Positions 1-11,241 of a stretch of 64,000 bases of DNA are shown one piece after another. Source of the stretch: Theristus sp. LFF4_11 (Eukaryota; Nematoda; Chromadorea; Monhysterida; Xyalidae); the NCBI GenBank assembly GCA_030248135.1, contig JASANC010005875.1:1-64000 (forward strand), read 5' to 3'. The translations under genes and the position numbers were made by a program. Position 1 is the stretch's first letter, and every line of letters starts with the position of its first letter. Below the pieces are notes generated by a model. It searched no databases. It saw only the letters and a program-made list of their open reading frames with translations, and had not been told where the DNA came from.

Positions 1-1339
1 TGTACCCTTTTAGGCTGCCCGATTCCTTGAGCCACTGCGGACTGCGTTGCAGGGGATACGGTGCATAATGTGTGAATGTGAATGGCTAAGCTACTTTCCT
101 TGCATTGGGTCGGCTACCCTTTTCGTATTGGTTTCTGTTGGTTATAAATACGTTGTTTTCCTTGTGTTCGGGGCCACTCTTCCATTTTACCAAAAATACT
201 AGTTCGTTAACTACCACCCCCTAACTGATCCTATCCTTTCTTTTGTGTCGGTGGTTTTATTGTTGTCCCTTCTATCAAGAGTTGGCTAACGAAGTAAAAG
301 AGAGAAAGAGAAAAGAGAACTTGGAAATTGGTGAGACACACACAAACACACGATACCATTAACGCAACAATCAAACGACTCGCAATAAAACTTGTGCTTT
401 CTGAAACTAAACGCAGGACAGTTCCGGGCGCTTGGATCTTCACATCAGCGTTCGAGGCCGGAGGATTCGGAGCGTTGGAGGTCCAAAGTGATCGTGATCG
501 TTACACCCGGGGAGCACACTTCAGTCTCGCTGCGGACAAGACACACAATGGAGAAACTAAAGTGACCAACAACATCTAATGGTCTACTCCCTCCAGAGCC
601 GAGCGTAAATTGGGCTCGGGGCAGTATTGCCCGTTGCCGCATTTGGTAACAGTTTAGTAACTTAGGGTTTCCGAAACAATCTGTGCGCATCCCTATTGCT
701 TGCTCCTTGCCAGGGAACTCATGATATATGATGACATAGATGCATTGAAGATGAACTGTTGATGTTAATCCGTCTTATTAACATTTTACCGATCTCAGCT
801 CCTTAACAGTCATCAACGCTGTTGATTTCGAATGCATTGATGTGGCTAATGATGACTCTAATGTGCGCAAATGCTCATCTGTAATCATCCTAACTGTTAA
901 TGTAGATAATGTGTGACGCAAGCAAGCCACTGCATTAACATTTCATTAACTACATATAAATGTGAAAGATGAGGTTTTATGATTATGTTGATGCCACTAA
1001 TGTACAGTTAATGTAACTAAGGTGTGACGCACACAAACCACTGCATTTTCACAACGTTAATGAGACGACAGATGAAGATTCTCGTTGATTGTTAATAAAT
1101 GTATGATATGGTATGATTTGACGCCCCTATGAGTCATCTTCCGCAATTTCGTTGTTGATAAATGCTAATGAACGCCCCGATGAGTTCCACATTAACCGCA
1201 TCTTCCACGCATCTATGGAATCATATTTTTTTCGCAAGTAAAAATAAAAATGACTGCAAAAATAAAAATACTTCGGCCAAAAAAATACTAAAACCAAGCA
1301 AAATTTGTTGTAGGTCTACGAAGCAAAGCCTTTTATATG
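1..1339. other. Intergenic, no gene recognised
   Basis: Only short open frames without recognisable homology occur here. Bases about 520-640 resemble 47795-47880 (both contain 'ctccctccagagcc' and 'gctcggggcag'), so this stretch is a copy of a dispersed repeat. From 700 to 1160 the DNA is rich in short 'gttaatg/cattaac' words with no longer structure that I can define. Confidence 0.5.
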
Positions 1340-1579
1340 CAGGGTGAGCCAAAAAAAAGGTGAAATTTTCAAACTGCTGTCACTGGCTGGTGTTTCAATA
1401 TTATGAGCTGAAATTTTCAGCATTGATAAAACATGTGATGCCATTTTTTGACAAAATTTTTATTTAGTTTGGTCAAGTAGATTCAGTTTTACAGCACAAT
1501 GTTTAAAAAATTCCCAAATTTTCAAAAAAAACGGATTTTTCACCAAGAATTTCACAACGAATCATTGCTCATAGACATC

Positions 1580-2375
1580 CAAATCATCCAAATCATCATG
1601 GTTCGGGACAGGCCAGATTCCAAACTGGCTCGCCTCGTCGATTTTGCTGGACTGCGCGTGAACATTGCGACCACAGTGTCTTTGAATGCAGCAGCAATCG
1701 ATGGTCGACCGGATCCACTCTTTCGGTAAAACACGTTGCCATGCTCAAACAGATTGGACACAAAAGAACGGACATCCTGGTTGGCGAATCCTCGTGGCGA
1801 CCCAAATTGAATTTTACGCGAAACTGGCAAGTCACTGCAGAAAAAACAGCGAACTTCATGTATTGTATACGCTCGCAAAACACCGGGTCCCTTGTGGCTT
1901 TATAGCCCGGGATGGTTGATTTTGTGAGAATTTACTACTTTTGTTCGCTGATGTTTTACCCAGACTATAAGATCTGTCTGTGGTAAAACACCTTCGGCAG
2001 TTCTGCCTGGTGTCCGTCGCACTGACGAGCCAGGGGACACCGCGGTATGCGTCTACCTGGCGAAACCGCAAACAGCGAACTTCATGTATTGTATACGCTC
2101 GCAAAACACCGGGTCCCTTGTGGCTTTATAGCCCGGGATGGTTGATTTTGTGAGAATTTACTACTTTTGTTCGCTGATGTTTTACCCAGACTATAAGATC
2201 TGTCTGTGGTAAAACACCTTCGGCAGTTCTGCCTGGTGTCCGTCGCACTGACGAGCCAGGGGACACCGCGGTATGCGTCTACCTGGCGAAACCGCAAACA
2301 GCGAACTTCATGTATTTCAGATTGCTCCCACCAGATAGCACACCAGACCCGTTGTTCTGCTGTCCACTTAACCAT
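1580..2375 (-). pseudogene. Mariner transposase N-terminal remnant
   Basis: On the minus strand a frame opens MVKWTAEQRVWCAIWW, matching the helix-turn-helix start of mariner-type transposases ('W..E.R....'). After interruption by the 226-bp duplication the frame resumes with KFNLGRHEDSPTR, then FEHGNVFYRKSGSGRPS in another frame. These match the family's 'F.ipRH.k.PSr' and 'F..tGsv..rks.GRPr' segments. The copy has frameshifts and lacks the whole DDE catalytic half. The sister element at 12905-13821 keeps only the first 40 or so codons, on the plus strand at 13446. Confidence 0.75.
1849..2300. repeat. 226-bp tandem duplication
   Basis: Two near-identical units run 1849-2074 and 2075-2300, followed by the first bases of a third ('gcgaacttcatgtatt' at 2301). 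It lies inside the mariner-like element and interrupts the transposase remnant. Confidence 0.9.
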
Positions 2376-2906
2376 GACGAAACTGCAGAAAACTGAAACA
2401 CTGTTTTTATTCAAACCGCAGAAAAACTTTTCAAAAGAAACAAATTAACAGACAGCGCAGCACACAAAACAAAAAGTGAACTGAACAATTGTTTCTGTCG
2501 TAGTCGCATGGCTGCTGACTCGAGTCCGTTGTGAAACATCAGAATTTCGCTCGAGCTGCTCAAATGCAATTCAAGTGTGACACCTTTCCACTCTGTGCGC
2601 ATGATTTGAACTATCAATACCCCGGGTATCCAAAAAGACTCATTTGTCACCTTCGCAACAGTTTCAAAATTGAATCACGCATCTTGATACTAATTTTTTC
2701 TTGCCCTCATTTCAGTCAATTTGTTGATTTTTCGAGCTTTTTAGAAAATCTGCCACAGTGAGCGCTAGGAATTATATATCTGAAAAAAATTTTTGTCAGT
2801 AAAATGGCATCACATGTTTTATCAGTGCTAAAAATTTCAGCTCATAATATTAAAACACCAGCCAGTGACAGCAGTTTGAAAATGGAACCTTTTTTGGCCC
2901 ACCCTG

Positions 2907-4225
2907 TATAAGCCGTTCGATTCCGGCCCGGCAAATTTTTCTCAGCAAAAGCAATAGCAATAATTAGCAAAATCATCTGAAGTGATTATTCGTGATCTGT
3001 GATGAATGACCACATCCACAATGGAAAAGCCGCACAGCTGCAAAGTTTTTTTCGCGCCCGAACGTAGTTCGAACATAAAATAAATATAAAATAAAATATT
3101 TTTTGTGAGAAAACATTCGGATTAGTTTTTTCTCAAGTTCTTGCACAAATCTGCCGTCAGAATACGTTAAGTTTTGCTATAATTAAAAAAAAGTTTTGCT
3201 GATTTCAAATTGCCGCACAGCCATGAAATATTTCTTCTATATGTGTGTGCAAACGCATGAACGCATGTTGGGAGACGTTTAATAAGAAAGATAATATTAG
3301 GTTTTGTTTGTGTTTGGTTTGAATTATCTTGTGTGCTGTGTTCATGTTTCGGGTTCTAGTCGGGTTGTATTGTTTATTCCCTTTCTTGCCAAATGATTTG
3401 AATCAGTTTTACTGGCAGTCATACGCAATGGAGGAGTGTTGTAGTACGGTATTCGGTATGTGTCAAATAAATGTATGTTTCAGTGAAAAAACCGGCGGAT
3501 AGTGTACTAGATACACTCAGTAGTCGCAAAAACAAAAAATAGCATGGGATTCTTATAATAGCGCTTGTACGGCTGATGATACACACGCCCTCGCACTTAG
3601 AAGGTCGCCACACAAAACTCTACCTTGTTTCAAAAATTTTTAATTTTCAATGTTTGTGATAACGGCTTTATACAAGACTTTGCTGCAGTTGAAGCTAACG
3701 GTTATCCGCCCTGTTACAAACGTTTTATGCATTCCCAATCTGGTTCCCACCTTCGTTTTGTTAGAACTCCCGTTTCTAAGTTTCATAAGTTTTTTTTAGA
3801 ATCACAAGACAAATGACATTTTCTATTCCATCCATACACACAGTTGAAGATTAGACTTTTCATTGAAACTTATCATGCATATACATTACTAAACTTATCT
3901 TTATCCGACTAAAAACAATAAGAACAAAGGTCTTGCAAACGGCAAGTTTCTTTTGTCTCAGTGGTCGTTACGCTGAAGTATACATACGTGTTTTAAAGAA
4001 ACATTTGATGACAGAGACAGACAAACGACATAATCATTAACAGTGTCAACAATTCTAATTGGGTTGACTGTATACAGTTCCGATACTGACTTTTAAAACT
4101 TTTTCAGTACAAAAAAATTCATCGCATGCACAGTTTTTCAAGTATTTGTGCGTAGGTATATACGATCTAAATTTTAATTAAAAAGTGTTATAGTTTTTTT
4201 GGACACCATCGATATGATATGATAC
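2907..4225. other. Intergenic with a diverged dispersed repeat
   Basis: No coding region recognised. Bases 3015-3310 are similar to 23318-23590: both contain 'ggaaaagccgca', 'cttgcacaaa.ctgccgtcag' and 'gttttgctgatttcaa' in the same order, marking two old copies of one element. The rest is AT-rich with no visible structure. Confidence 0.5.
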
Positions 4226-4702
4226 AAATGATACCAGGTGCAAGATTTCACGCACTTTTCTAACAATCTGAAACATCTGAAAACATTACGGGTCACTTAT
4301 ATCGGTGTTGCCGTACTTAACTGACAACAAAAACAGAATTGCATGCGTTGAAACGAATCATCGGATGCGGCATTCGGTGACAGATGGCAGGCAGGAAGCG
4401 GGCACTTGCCCGAAACCGTTCGTTTCAGAACAACTTTACGCGCTCTGAGTAATAACATTGATTGATATCCACTCAAAAAAATCACAAAGACACAAATGAC
4501 ACCAGGCGCACGTTTTCGCGCACTTCTCTGATACCTAATCTGAAATATCTGAAAATATTATGGGTAACTTATATCGGTGTTGCCGTACTTAACTGACCGA
4601 AAAAAAAAACAGAATCAGCGAGTGCGGCATTCGGTGACAGACGGCAGAAAGCGGACACTTGCCCAAAACCTTTCATTTCAGAACAACTTTACGCGTTCTG
4701 AG
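4226..4702. repeat. Diverged tandem duplication, about 272-bp period
   Basis: The word 'cttatatcggtgttgccgta' occurs at 4296 and again at 4568. Flanking text matches on both sides ('gcggcattcggtgacaga', 'tcagaacaactttacgcg'). The two units have diverged by indels and substitutions. No coding potential was seen. Confidence 0.75.
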
Positions 4703-5149
4703 TACAATCTCACCGAATCATCAATAGCCACTCTAAAAAATTCTCATGTTGATGCACTTGTGTGCACTTATTGATATAGATGCACAAACCCGTGCACTCG
4801 GTTCACATTTACTCGAATTTCAGAAGCAAAAACCGGTTGATTTATTTGTATTGTTTCAGTGGTAAATAGACCACTTTTCTGCTTGAAAAAAATCAAGTGC
4901 ACCGGTTTGTGCATGTGAATTGACAAGTTCACTAATGTGAGCACGAACAAGTGCACCAAATTATTTTTTACTTGTCATTTGTTGCTCTTTTTTGTTTTCC
5001 TAAGCTTAAAAAATATTATGTTTGCTTAAAATTATTAAAAAACCTATGTATTACTTAAAAAGCTTATGTTTCCCTTATACTATCTTTTATTTTGGTACCC
5101 GAGACTCAATGCGCGCATAGATACAATGTGGCGTGCGTTCATTTGCGCC
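4703..5149. other. AT-rich intergenic, no gene
   Basis: Words such as 'gtgcac' and 'gcacttg' recur around 4750-4955 in both orientations, suggesting a degraded inverted repeat. Bases 5084-5125 contain 'gagactcaatgcgcgcatagat', a fragment of the dispersed repeat also found at 30107-30318 and 51544-51765. Confidence 0.4.
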
Positions 5150-6090
5150 CCGTTATTTCCGGCCCACGCATTTCCGGCCCAACATTTCCGGCCCACTCAT
5201 TTCCGGCCCACCCATTTCCGGCCCACCCATTACCGGCCCCGTTCATTTGCGTCCCACGCATTTCCGGCCCACTCATTTCCGGTCCACCCATTACCGGCCC
5301 AGCCCAATAATTCGCTTCAGTGACTTCAACTACCACCCACTGCTATATTTCATTAGGAAAATCACATTGATCAGACGGTTACACATTGAACTAGGGTTCG
5401 ATTTTTTTAATTCTTTTTTTCAATCGGATTTTTTTGTGATGCATGATTATTAAGAGATGTGCATGTGCTGTAGCGTTGCCCCTGCCCTATAACACAGGAA
5501 AGAAAAAAGTCAAAAACCAAATTGATCATTTTCACCTTATCAAAAAGGCTTGGCTTAGGATTAGGTTTAGGATTAGGAATGATTAGGATTAAGAAACACA
5601 ACCTGGTTGTGGATCCGATCCACTGATCCACATGTCCAAATTTGGTTAGAGGGGCAATTTTCATAAAAGTTTTTGCTTATTTTAAGGATTAAAATGATTG
5701 AATTTGGCTCTGTGTTCAATACAAAATTCGAACTCAGCGCGTCAGCGAAGTTCGAAAGCTCTTATTTTTGTCGACCCATGTGTTGTTGTCATTAAAATTG
5801 AAAGTGCTAAATCAATCGGAACAAAGCAATAAATAAAAACACAACTGATTCATCGACGCAATTCAAACTGAGACATTTTATCCAATGTCAGGAACAAATC
5901 GGAGCGAAATGAAAACTAAAACCGAAATGAAAAATTTAAATCTTTTTGTTAAAAGCATGTCGGTGAGCAGGTAGTACAGTTTAGAGTGCAGTTTCAGTTT
6001 ATTTTCGTTGTCCGTAGCGAAATACAGCGAAGGAAGAACTGATTATTGGGCTGGGCCGGTAACGGGCGGGCCGGAAATGAGTGGGCCGAA
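5150..6090. repeat. Minisatellite with an inverted partner end
   Basis: From 5156 to about 5305 a unit of about 15 bp, 'tttccggcccactca' with variants, repeats around ten times. At 6036-6088 the complementary text appears ('attgggctgggccggtaac', then 'gggccggaaatgagtgggcc'), so the block 5150-6090 has inverted ends made of minisatellite units. Bases 5540-5590 carry 'ttaggattaggtttagga'. Confidence 0.7.
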
Positions 6091-6104
6091 AGGGGGGCGG
6101 GGAA

Positions 6105-6106
<2 letters not shown>

Positions 6107-6181
<75 letters not shown>
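6107..6181. repeat. Poly-G run of about 75 bases
   Basis: An almost pure G tract follows directly after the inverted minisatellite end. It may be a true homopolymer, but a run of this length is also a common read or assembly error. Confidence 0.85.
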
Positions 6182-6184
<3 letters not shown>

Positions 6185-6287
6185 AAAAATTGTAAAAAAA
6201 TTTTGTTTTAAATTTATTTTGGGCCCCGGGGGGTGGTTTTTTTTTTTTTAAGATCGGCTTTTTGAGAATACCGTCCCACCCCTCCCA

Positions 6288-9200
6288 CCTCTAGGCACTA
6301 GAATGCAAAGTTTTTCCAATTTAGACAAATCATACATCATTCTGACCGTCTTGACGCGCTGATTCCGAAAATCACATTTATTTTTTGATTCGAAATCATT
6401 TAGGACCCAAAAATGGCCAAAAACCGTTTTTTTGGACCCTTTCAAAAAATAGTGTTTTTTCAGCTTTTTAATGAAGCTACGACAAAAATAAAAAAACCAT
6501 TCGATTCGCCTTGATCTGCTGAACATTTTTTGTTAATATACTGTGCCCTAAAAATAAAGTTTAAAAGGTGAATTTTTAAAAAAAACTGATTTTAAAGCCA
6601 GTTTTTCATTTTTTTCGGGTCTTCAGAACCGTTTTCGGGGCATAGTATGGGGGTCCACCAAAAAGCACTCCGAAATAGCTAGCTCTGTGCCAAGTTTCAT
6701 TTTCAATTTCGGTCGGCAGGATAACTAAAAAATGGTTTTACTGTTGGTACCCAGAACGCGATTTGGTTATCATGACACCGACATGCACCTGAACATGTAC
6801 CACGTGCTGCAACCAGGTGTACTGTGAGATAAAATAAAATAGTGCGTCCAAAAGCCCACGAGACCAGCTAATAGTGCCTCACGAATCAGTCGTCGAAGTG
6901 CTTATTCATGGCCATAACAGCGGAGCTATTTTTGCTCACAAGTGTGAACTATTGGTTAAAGACCCAATGATAATGTTAGTTTTTGGGGTTTTTCAGCAAT
7001 TTAGAACCGTTTTCGGGGCATAGTATGGGGGTGCACCAGAAAGCACTCCGAAATAGCTAGCTCTGTGCCAAGTTTCATTTTCAATTTCGGTCGGCTGGAT
7101 AACTAAAAAGTAGTTTTACTGTTGGTACCCAGAACGCGATTTGGTCATCATGACACCGACATGCACCTGAACATGTACCACGTGCTGCAACCAGGTGTAC
7201 TGTGAGATAAAATAAAATAGTGCATCCAAAAGCCCACGAGACCAGCTAATAGTGCCTCAAGAATCAGTCGTCGAAGTGCTTATTCATGGCCATAACAGCG
7301 GAGCTATTTTTGCTCACAAGTGTGAACTATTGGTTAAAGACCCAATGATAATGTTAGTTTTTGGGGGTTTTCAGCAATTTAGAACCGTTTTCGGGGCATA
7401 GTATGGGGGTGCACCAGAAAGCACTCCGAAATAGCTAGCTCTGTGCCAAGTTTCATTTTCAATTTCGGTCGGCTGGATAACTAAAATTTGATTTTACTGT
7501 TGGTACCCAGAACGCGATTTGGTCATCATGACACCGACATGCACCTGAACATGTACCACGTGCTGCAACCAGATGTACTGTGAGATAAAATAAAATAGTG
7601 CATCCAAAAGCCCACGAGACCAGCTAATAGTGCCTCAAGAATCAGTCGTCGAAGTGCTTATTCATGGCCATAACAGCGGAGCTATTTTTGCTCACAAGTG
7701 TAAACTATTGGTTAAAGACCCAATGATAATGTTAGTTTTTGGGGATTTTCAGCAATTTAGAACCGTTTTCGGGGCATAGTATGGGGGTGCACCAGAAAGC
7801 ACTCCAAAATAGCTAGCTCTGTGCTAAATTTCATTTCCAAATTCGGTCGGCTGGATAACTAAAAAGTGGTTTTACTGTTGGTACCCAGAACGCGATTTTG
7901 GCACCATGAGACCTACATGCACCTAAACATGTGCTGCGTGCTGCGGCCAGGTGTCATGTCAGATAAAACAAAACAATGCATCCAAAAGCCCACAAGACCA
8001 GCTACTAGTGCCACAAGAATCAGTCGTTAAAGTGCTTATTCAGTGCCATAACAGCGGAGATATTTTTGCTCACAAGTGTGAATCGTTGCACCAGAACCTC
8101 ATGATGCTGTTAGTTTTTGTTTTTTTCATTAATTGAGAACCGTTTTCGGGGCATATTATAGAGGGCGCCAAGAAGCACTCTGGCAAAGCTAGCTGTATGC
8201 CAAATTCCATTTCCCAAATCGGTCGGCTGGATAAGTAAAAACTGATTTACTGATGGTACCCAGAACGCGATTTTGACACCATGAAACCCACAAGCATAGA
8301 AACGTGTACCGCGTGCTGCGACCAGGTGTAATGTCAGATAAAACAAAACAGTGCATCCAAAAGCCCACGATACCAGTTAATAGTGCCACAAGAAGCAGTT
8401 GTTTTGTTCTTCCACCCACGACTCAGCCAGTTCATCGTACGGCGACAGCCACGCAGGCCACCGAATGTGGCCGACCGACTGGAAAGTTCAAAGTTGAAAC
8501 ATTGACTGTTCTTTCGGAGCGCCTCCAGCAGCACTCAACACTGTGGCGCAAACACTGATCCAACTAATTGAACTGAAATCGAAAACCAACAGTATCATTT
8601 CTTTTCTTATATGCACGGAAAATCATCAAATACTCTGCTGTGGTACTGAATGGTTGTTTCAACGACTGGTTTTTGTGTAAAAATTAGCTATAACAGTCTA
8701 GTGAACCTTCCGATGCACTTTTTGTTCCTATCTGACAGTGGCAGAACAAGACGCTTGTATAAGTGCATGTACAGTACATGTAGTTCTCATGGTGTCAAAA
8801 TCGTGGTCTGGGTACCAAAAGTAGCTCCGCTGTTATGGCCATGAATAAGCACTTCGACGACTGATTCTTGAGGCACTATTAGCTGGTCTTGTGGGCTTTT
8901 GGACGCACTATTTTATTTTATCTCACAGTACACCTGGTTGCAGCACGTGGTACATGTTCAGGTGCATGTCGGTGTCATGATGACCAAATCGCGTTCTGGG
9001 TACCAACAGTAAAATCAAATTTTAGTTATCCAGCCGACCGAAATTGAAAATGAAACTTGGCACAGAGCTAGCTATTTTGGAGTGCTTTCTGGTGCACCCC
9101 CATACTATGCCCCGAAAACGGTTCTAAATTGCTGAAAACCCCCAAAAACTAACATTATCATTGGGTCTTTAACCAATAGTTCACACTTGTGAGCAAAAAT

Positions 9201-10596
9201 AGCTCCGCTGTTATGGCCGTGAATAAGCACTTCGACGACTGATTCTTGAGGCACTATTAGCTGGTCTCGTGGGCTTTTGGATGCACTATTTTATTTTATC
9301 TCACAGTACACCTGGTTGCAGCACGTGGTACATGTTCAGGTGCATGTCGGTGTCATGATGACCAAATCGCGTTCTGGGTACCAACAGTAAAACTACTTTT
9401 TAGTTATCCAGCCGACCGAAATTGAAAATGAAACTTGACACAGAGCTAGCTATTTCGGAGTACTTTCTGGTGCACCCCCATACTATGCCCCGAAAACGGT
9501 TCTAAATTGCTGAAAAACCCCAAAAACTAACATTATCATTGGGTCTTTAACCAATAGTTCACACTTGTGAGCAAAAATAGCTCCGCTGTTATGGCCATGA
9601 ATAAGCATTTCGACGACTGATTCTTGAGGCACTATTAGCTGGTCTCGTGGGCTTTTGGATGCACTATTTTATTTTATCTCACAGTACACCTGGTTGCAGC
9701 ACGTGGTACATGTTCAGGTGCATGTCGGTGTCATGATGACCAAATCGCGTTCTGGGTACCAACAGTAAAACTACTTTTTAGTTATCCAGCCGACCGAAAT
9801 TGAAAATGAAACTTGGCACAGAGCTAGCTATTTCGGAGTGCTTTCTGGTGCACCCCCATACTATGCCCCGAAAACGGTTCTAAATTGCTGAAAAACCCCA
9901 AAAACTAACATTATCATTGGGTCTTTAACCAATAGTTCACACTTGTGAGCAAAAATAGCTCCGCTGTTATGGCCATGAATAAGCACTTCGACGACTGATT
10001 CGTGAGGCACTATTAGCTGGTCTCGTGGGCTTTTGGACGCACTATTTTATTTTATCTCACAGTACACCTGGTTGCAGCACGTGGTACATGTTCAGGTGCA
10101 TGTCGGTGTCATGATAACCAAATCGCGTTCTGGGTACCAACAGTAAAACCATTTTTTAGTTATCCTGCCGACCGAAATTGAAAATGAAACTTGGCACAGA
10201 GCTAGCTATTTCGGAGTGCTTTTTGGTGGACCCCCATACTATGCCCCGAAAACGGTTCTGAAGACCCGAAAAAAATGAAAAACTGGCTTTAAAATCAGTT
10301 TTTTTAAAAATTCACCTTTTAAACTTTATTTTTAGGGCACAGTATATTAACAAAAAATGTTCAGCAGATCAAGGCGAATCGAATGGTTTTTTTTATTTTT
10401 GTCGTAGCTTCATTAAAAAGCTGAAAAAACACTATTTTTTGAAAGGGTCCAAAAAAACGGTTTTTGGCCATTTTTGGGTCCTAAATGACTTCGAATCAAA
10501 AAATAAATGTGATTTTCGGAATCAGCGCGTCAAGACGGTCAGAATGATGTATGATTTGTCTAAATTGGAAAAACTTTGCATTCTAGTGCCTAGAGG
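6288..10596. repeat. 4.3 kb palindrome built from 378-bp units
   Basis: The outer 338 bp are mirror images: 'cctctaggcactag' at 6288 against 'ctagtgcctagagg' ending 10596. Inside each arm the word 'gaaccgttttcggggcata' recurs at 378-bp steps: 6626, 7004, 7382, 7760 and a diverged copy at 8137. Its complement ends at 9124, 9502, 9880 and 10258. The centre, about 8400-8815, is unique. No transposase or other coding frame is recognisable, so it resembles a foldback-type element or an arm-duplicated tandem array. Confidence 0.9.
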
Positions 10597-11241
10597 AAAT
10601 CGCTATTCTGAAAAATCGGGTCTTAACATCTCGCATCTCGCGACTGCATTAAGATATGTAAAGCTGAAATTTGCACCACAGTCATTCACATTGTTACCGT
10701 GTGTTGTGTAAAAATCTGTCTTTTGTTTATCTTCGGCAGCACGTTCGTGTCTTATATAATTGCTTTTGGTTTTCCACTTTTTTCTATCGAAAAACTGTTG
10801 CTTTTTCGCATTTATTTTTAATAAGCGAGAGCCCATTATCAGAAGCCAATATCATTTCAGCTTCAAACATTAATGCAGTCGTGGAATCGAAGCGTTTTAA
10901 AAAAAATTGACGCACGTTTTTTAATGTTCCTTTAGACCCCGTCAGCAGCACACATTTCCATAGGAGTGTGCAACAACACACGAAGTGCGTGCCGTGCCGT
11001 GCCGTGCCGTGCCGTACATGCATACACCTCTGTGTAAACGGTAGCATGTGACGTGCCGTGCCGTACATGCAGACACCTCTGTGTAAACGATAGTATGCTA
11101 AAACACAAGACCTGATGTGACGTGACGTGCTCGTGCGGTATACGCACACGTCACTGTAAACAGACCTGTACGGGATATTTTAGTATGTCTTGAAAAATTG
11201 TAAAATTCCTTGGTGTCAACATTCTCCGGTTTTTGTTTTAG
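10597..11241. other. Intergenic with short tandem motif
   Basis: Bases about 10985-11095 hold a 'cgtgccgtgccgtacatgca' block followed by 'acacctctgtgtaaacg', present twice. The first exon of the lectin-EGF-Hint gene should lie upstream of 11242. I could not identify a signal-peptide exon ending in phase 1 here or further upstream. Confidence 0.4.

Larger units (their letters stand above)
1340..2906. mobile_element. Decayed mariner-like DNA transposon
   Basis: The ends form an inverted repeat of about 110 bp. The left end starts 'cagggtgagccaaaa' and the right end finishes 'ttttggcccaccctg'. The terminal CAGGGTG..CCAAAA pattern is typical of the IS630/Tc1/mariner superfamily. A second copy with the same ends lies at 12905-13821. 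The interior carries a minus-strand transposase N-terminal remnant and a 226-bp tandem duplication, so this copy cannot move by itself. Confidence 0.8.

Noticed and set aside
1849..2300. CRISPR-like direct repeats
   Set aside because: There are only two long adjacent units without spacers, within a transposon of a eukaryotic genome.
5066..5453. Open frames with repeated ISGP/FPAHP units
   Set aside because: They are translations of the 15-bp minisatellite, open in three frames at once.
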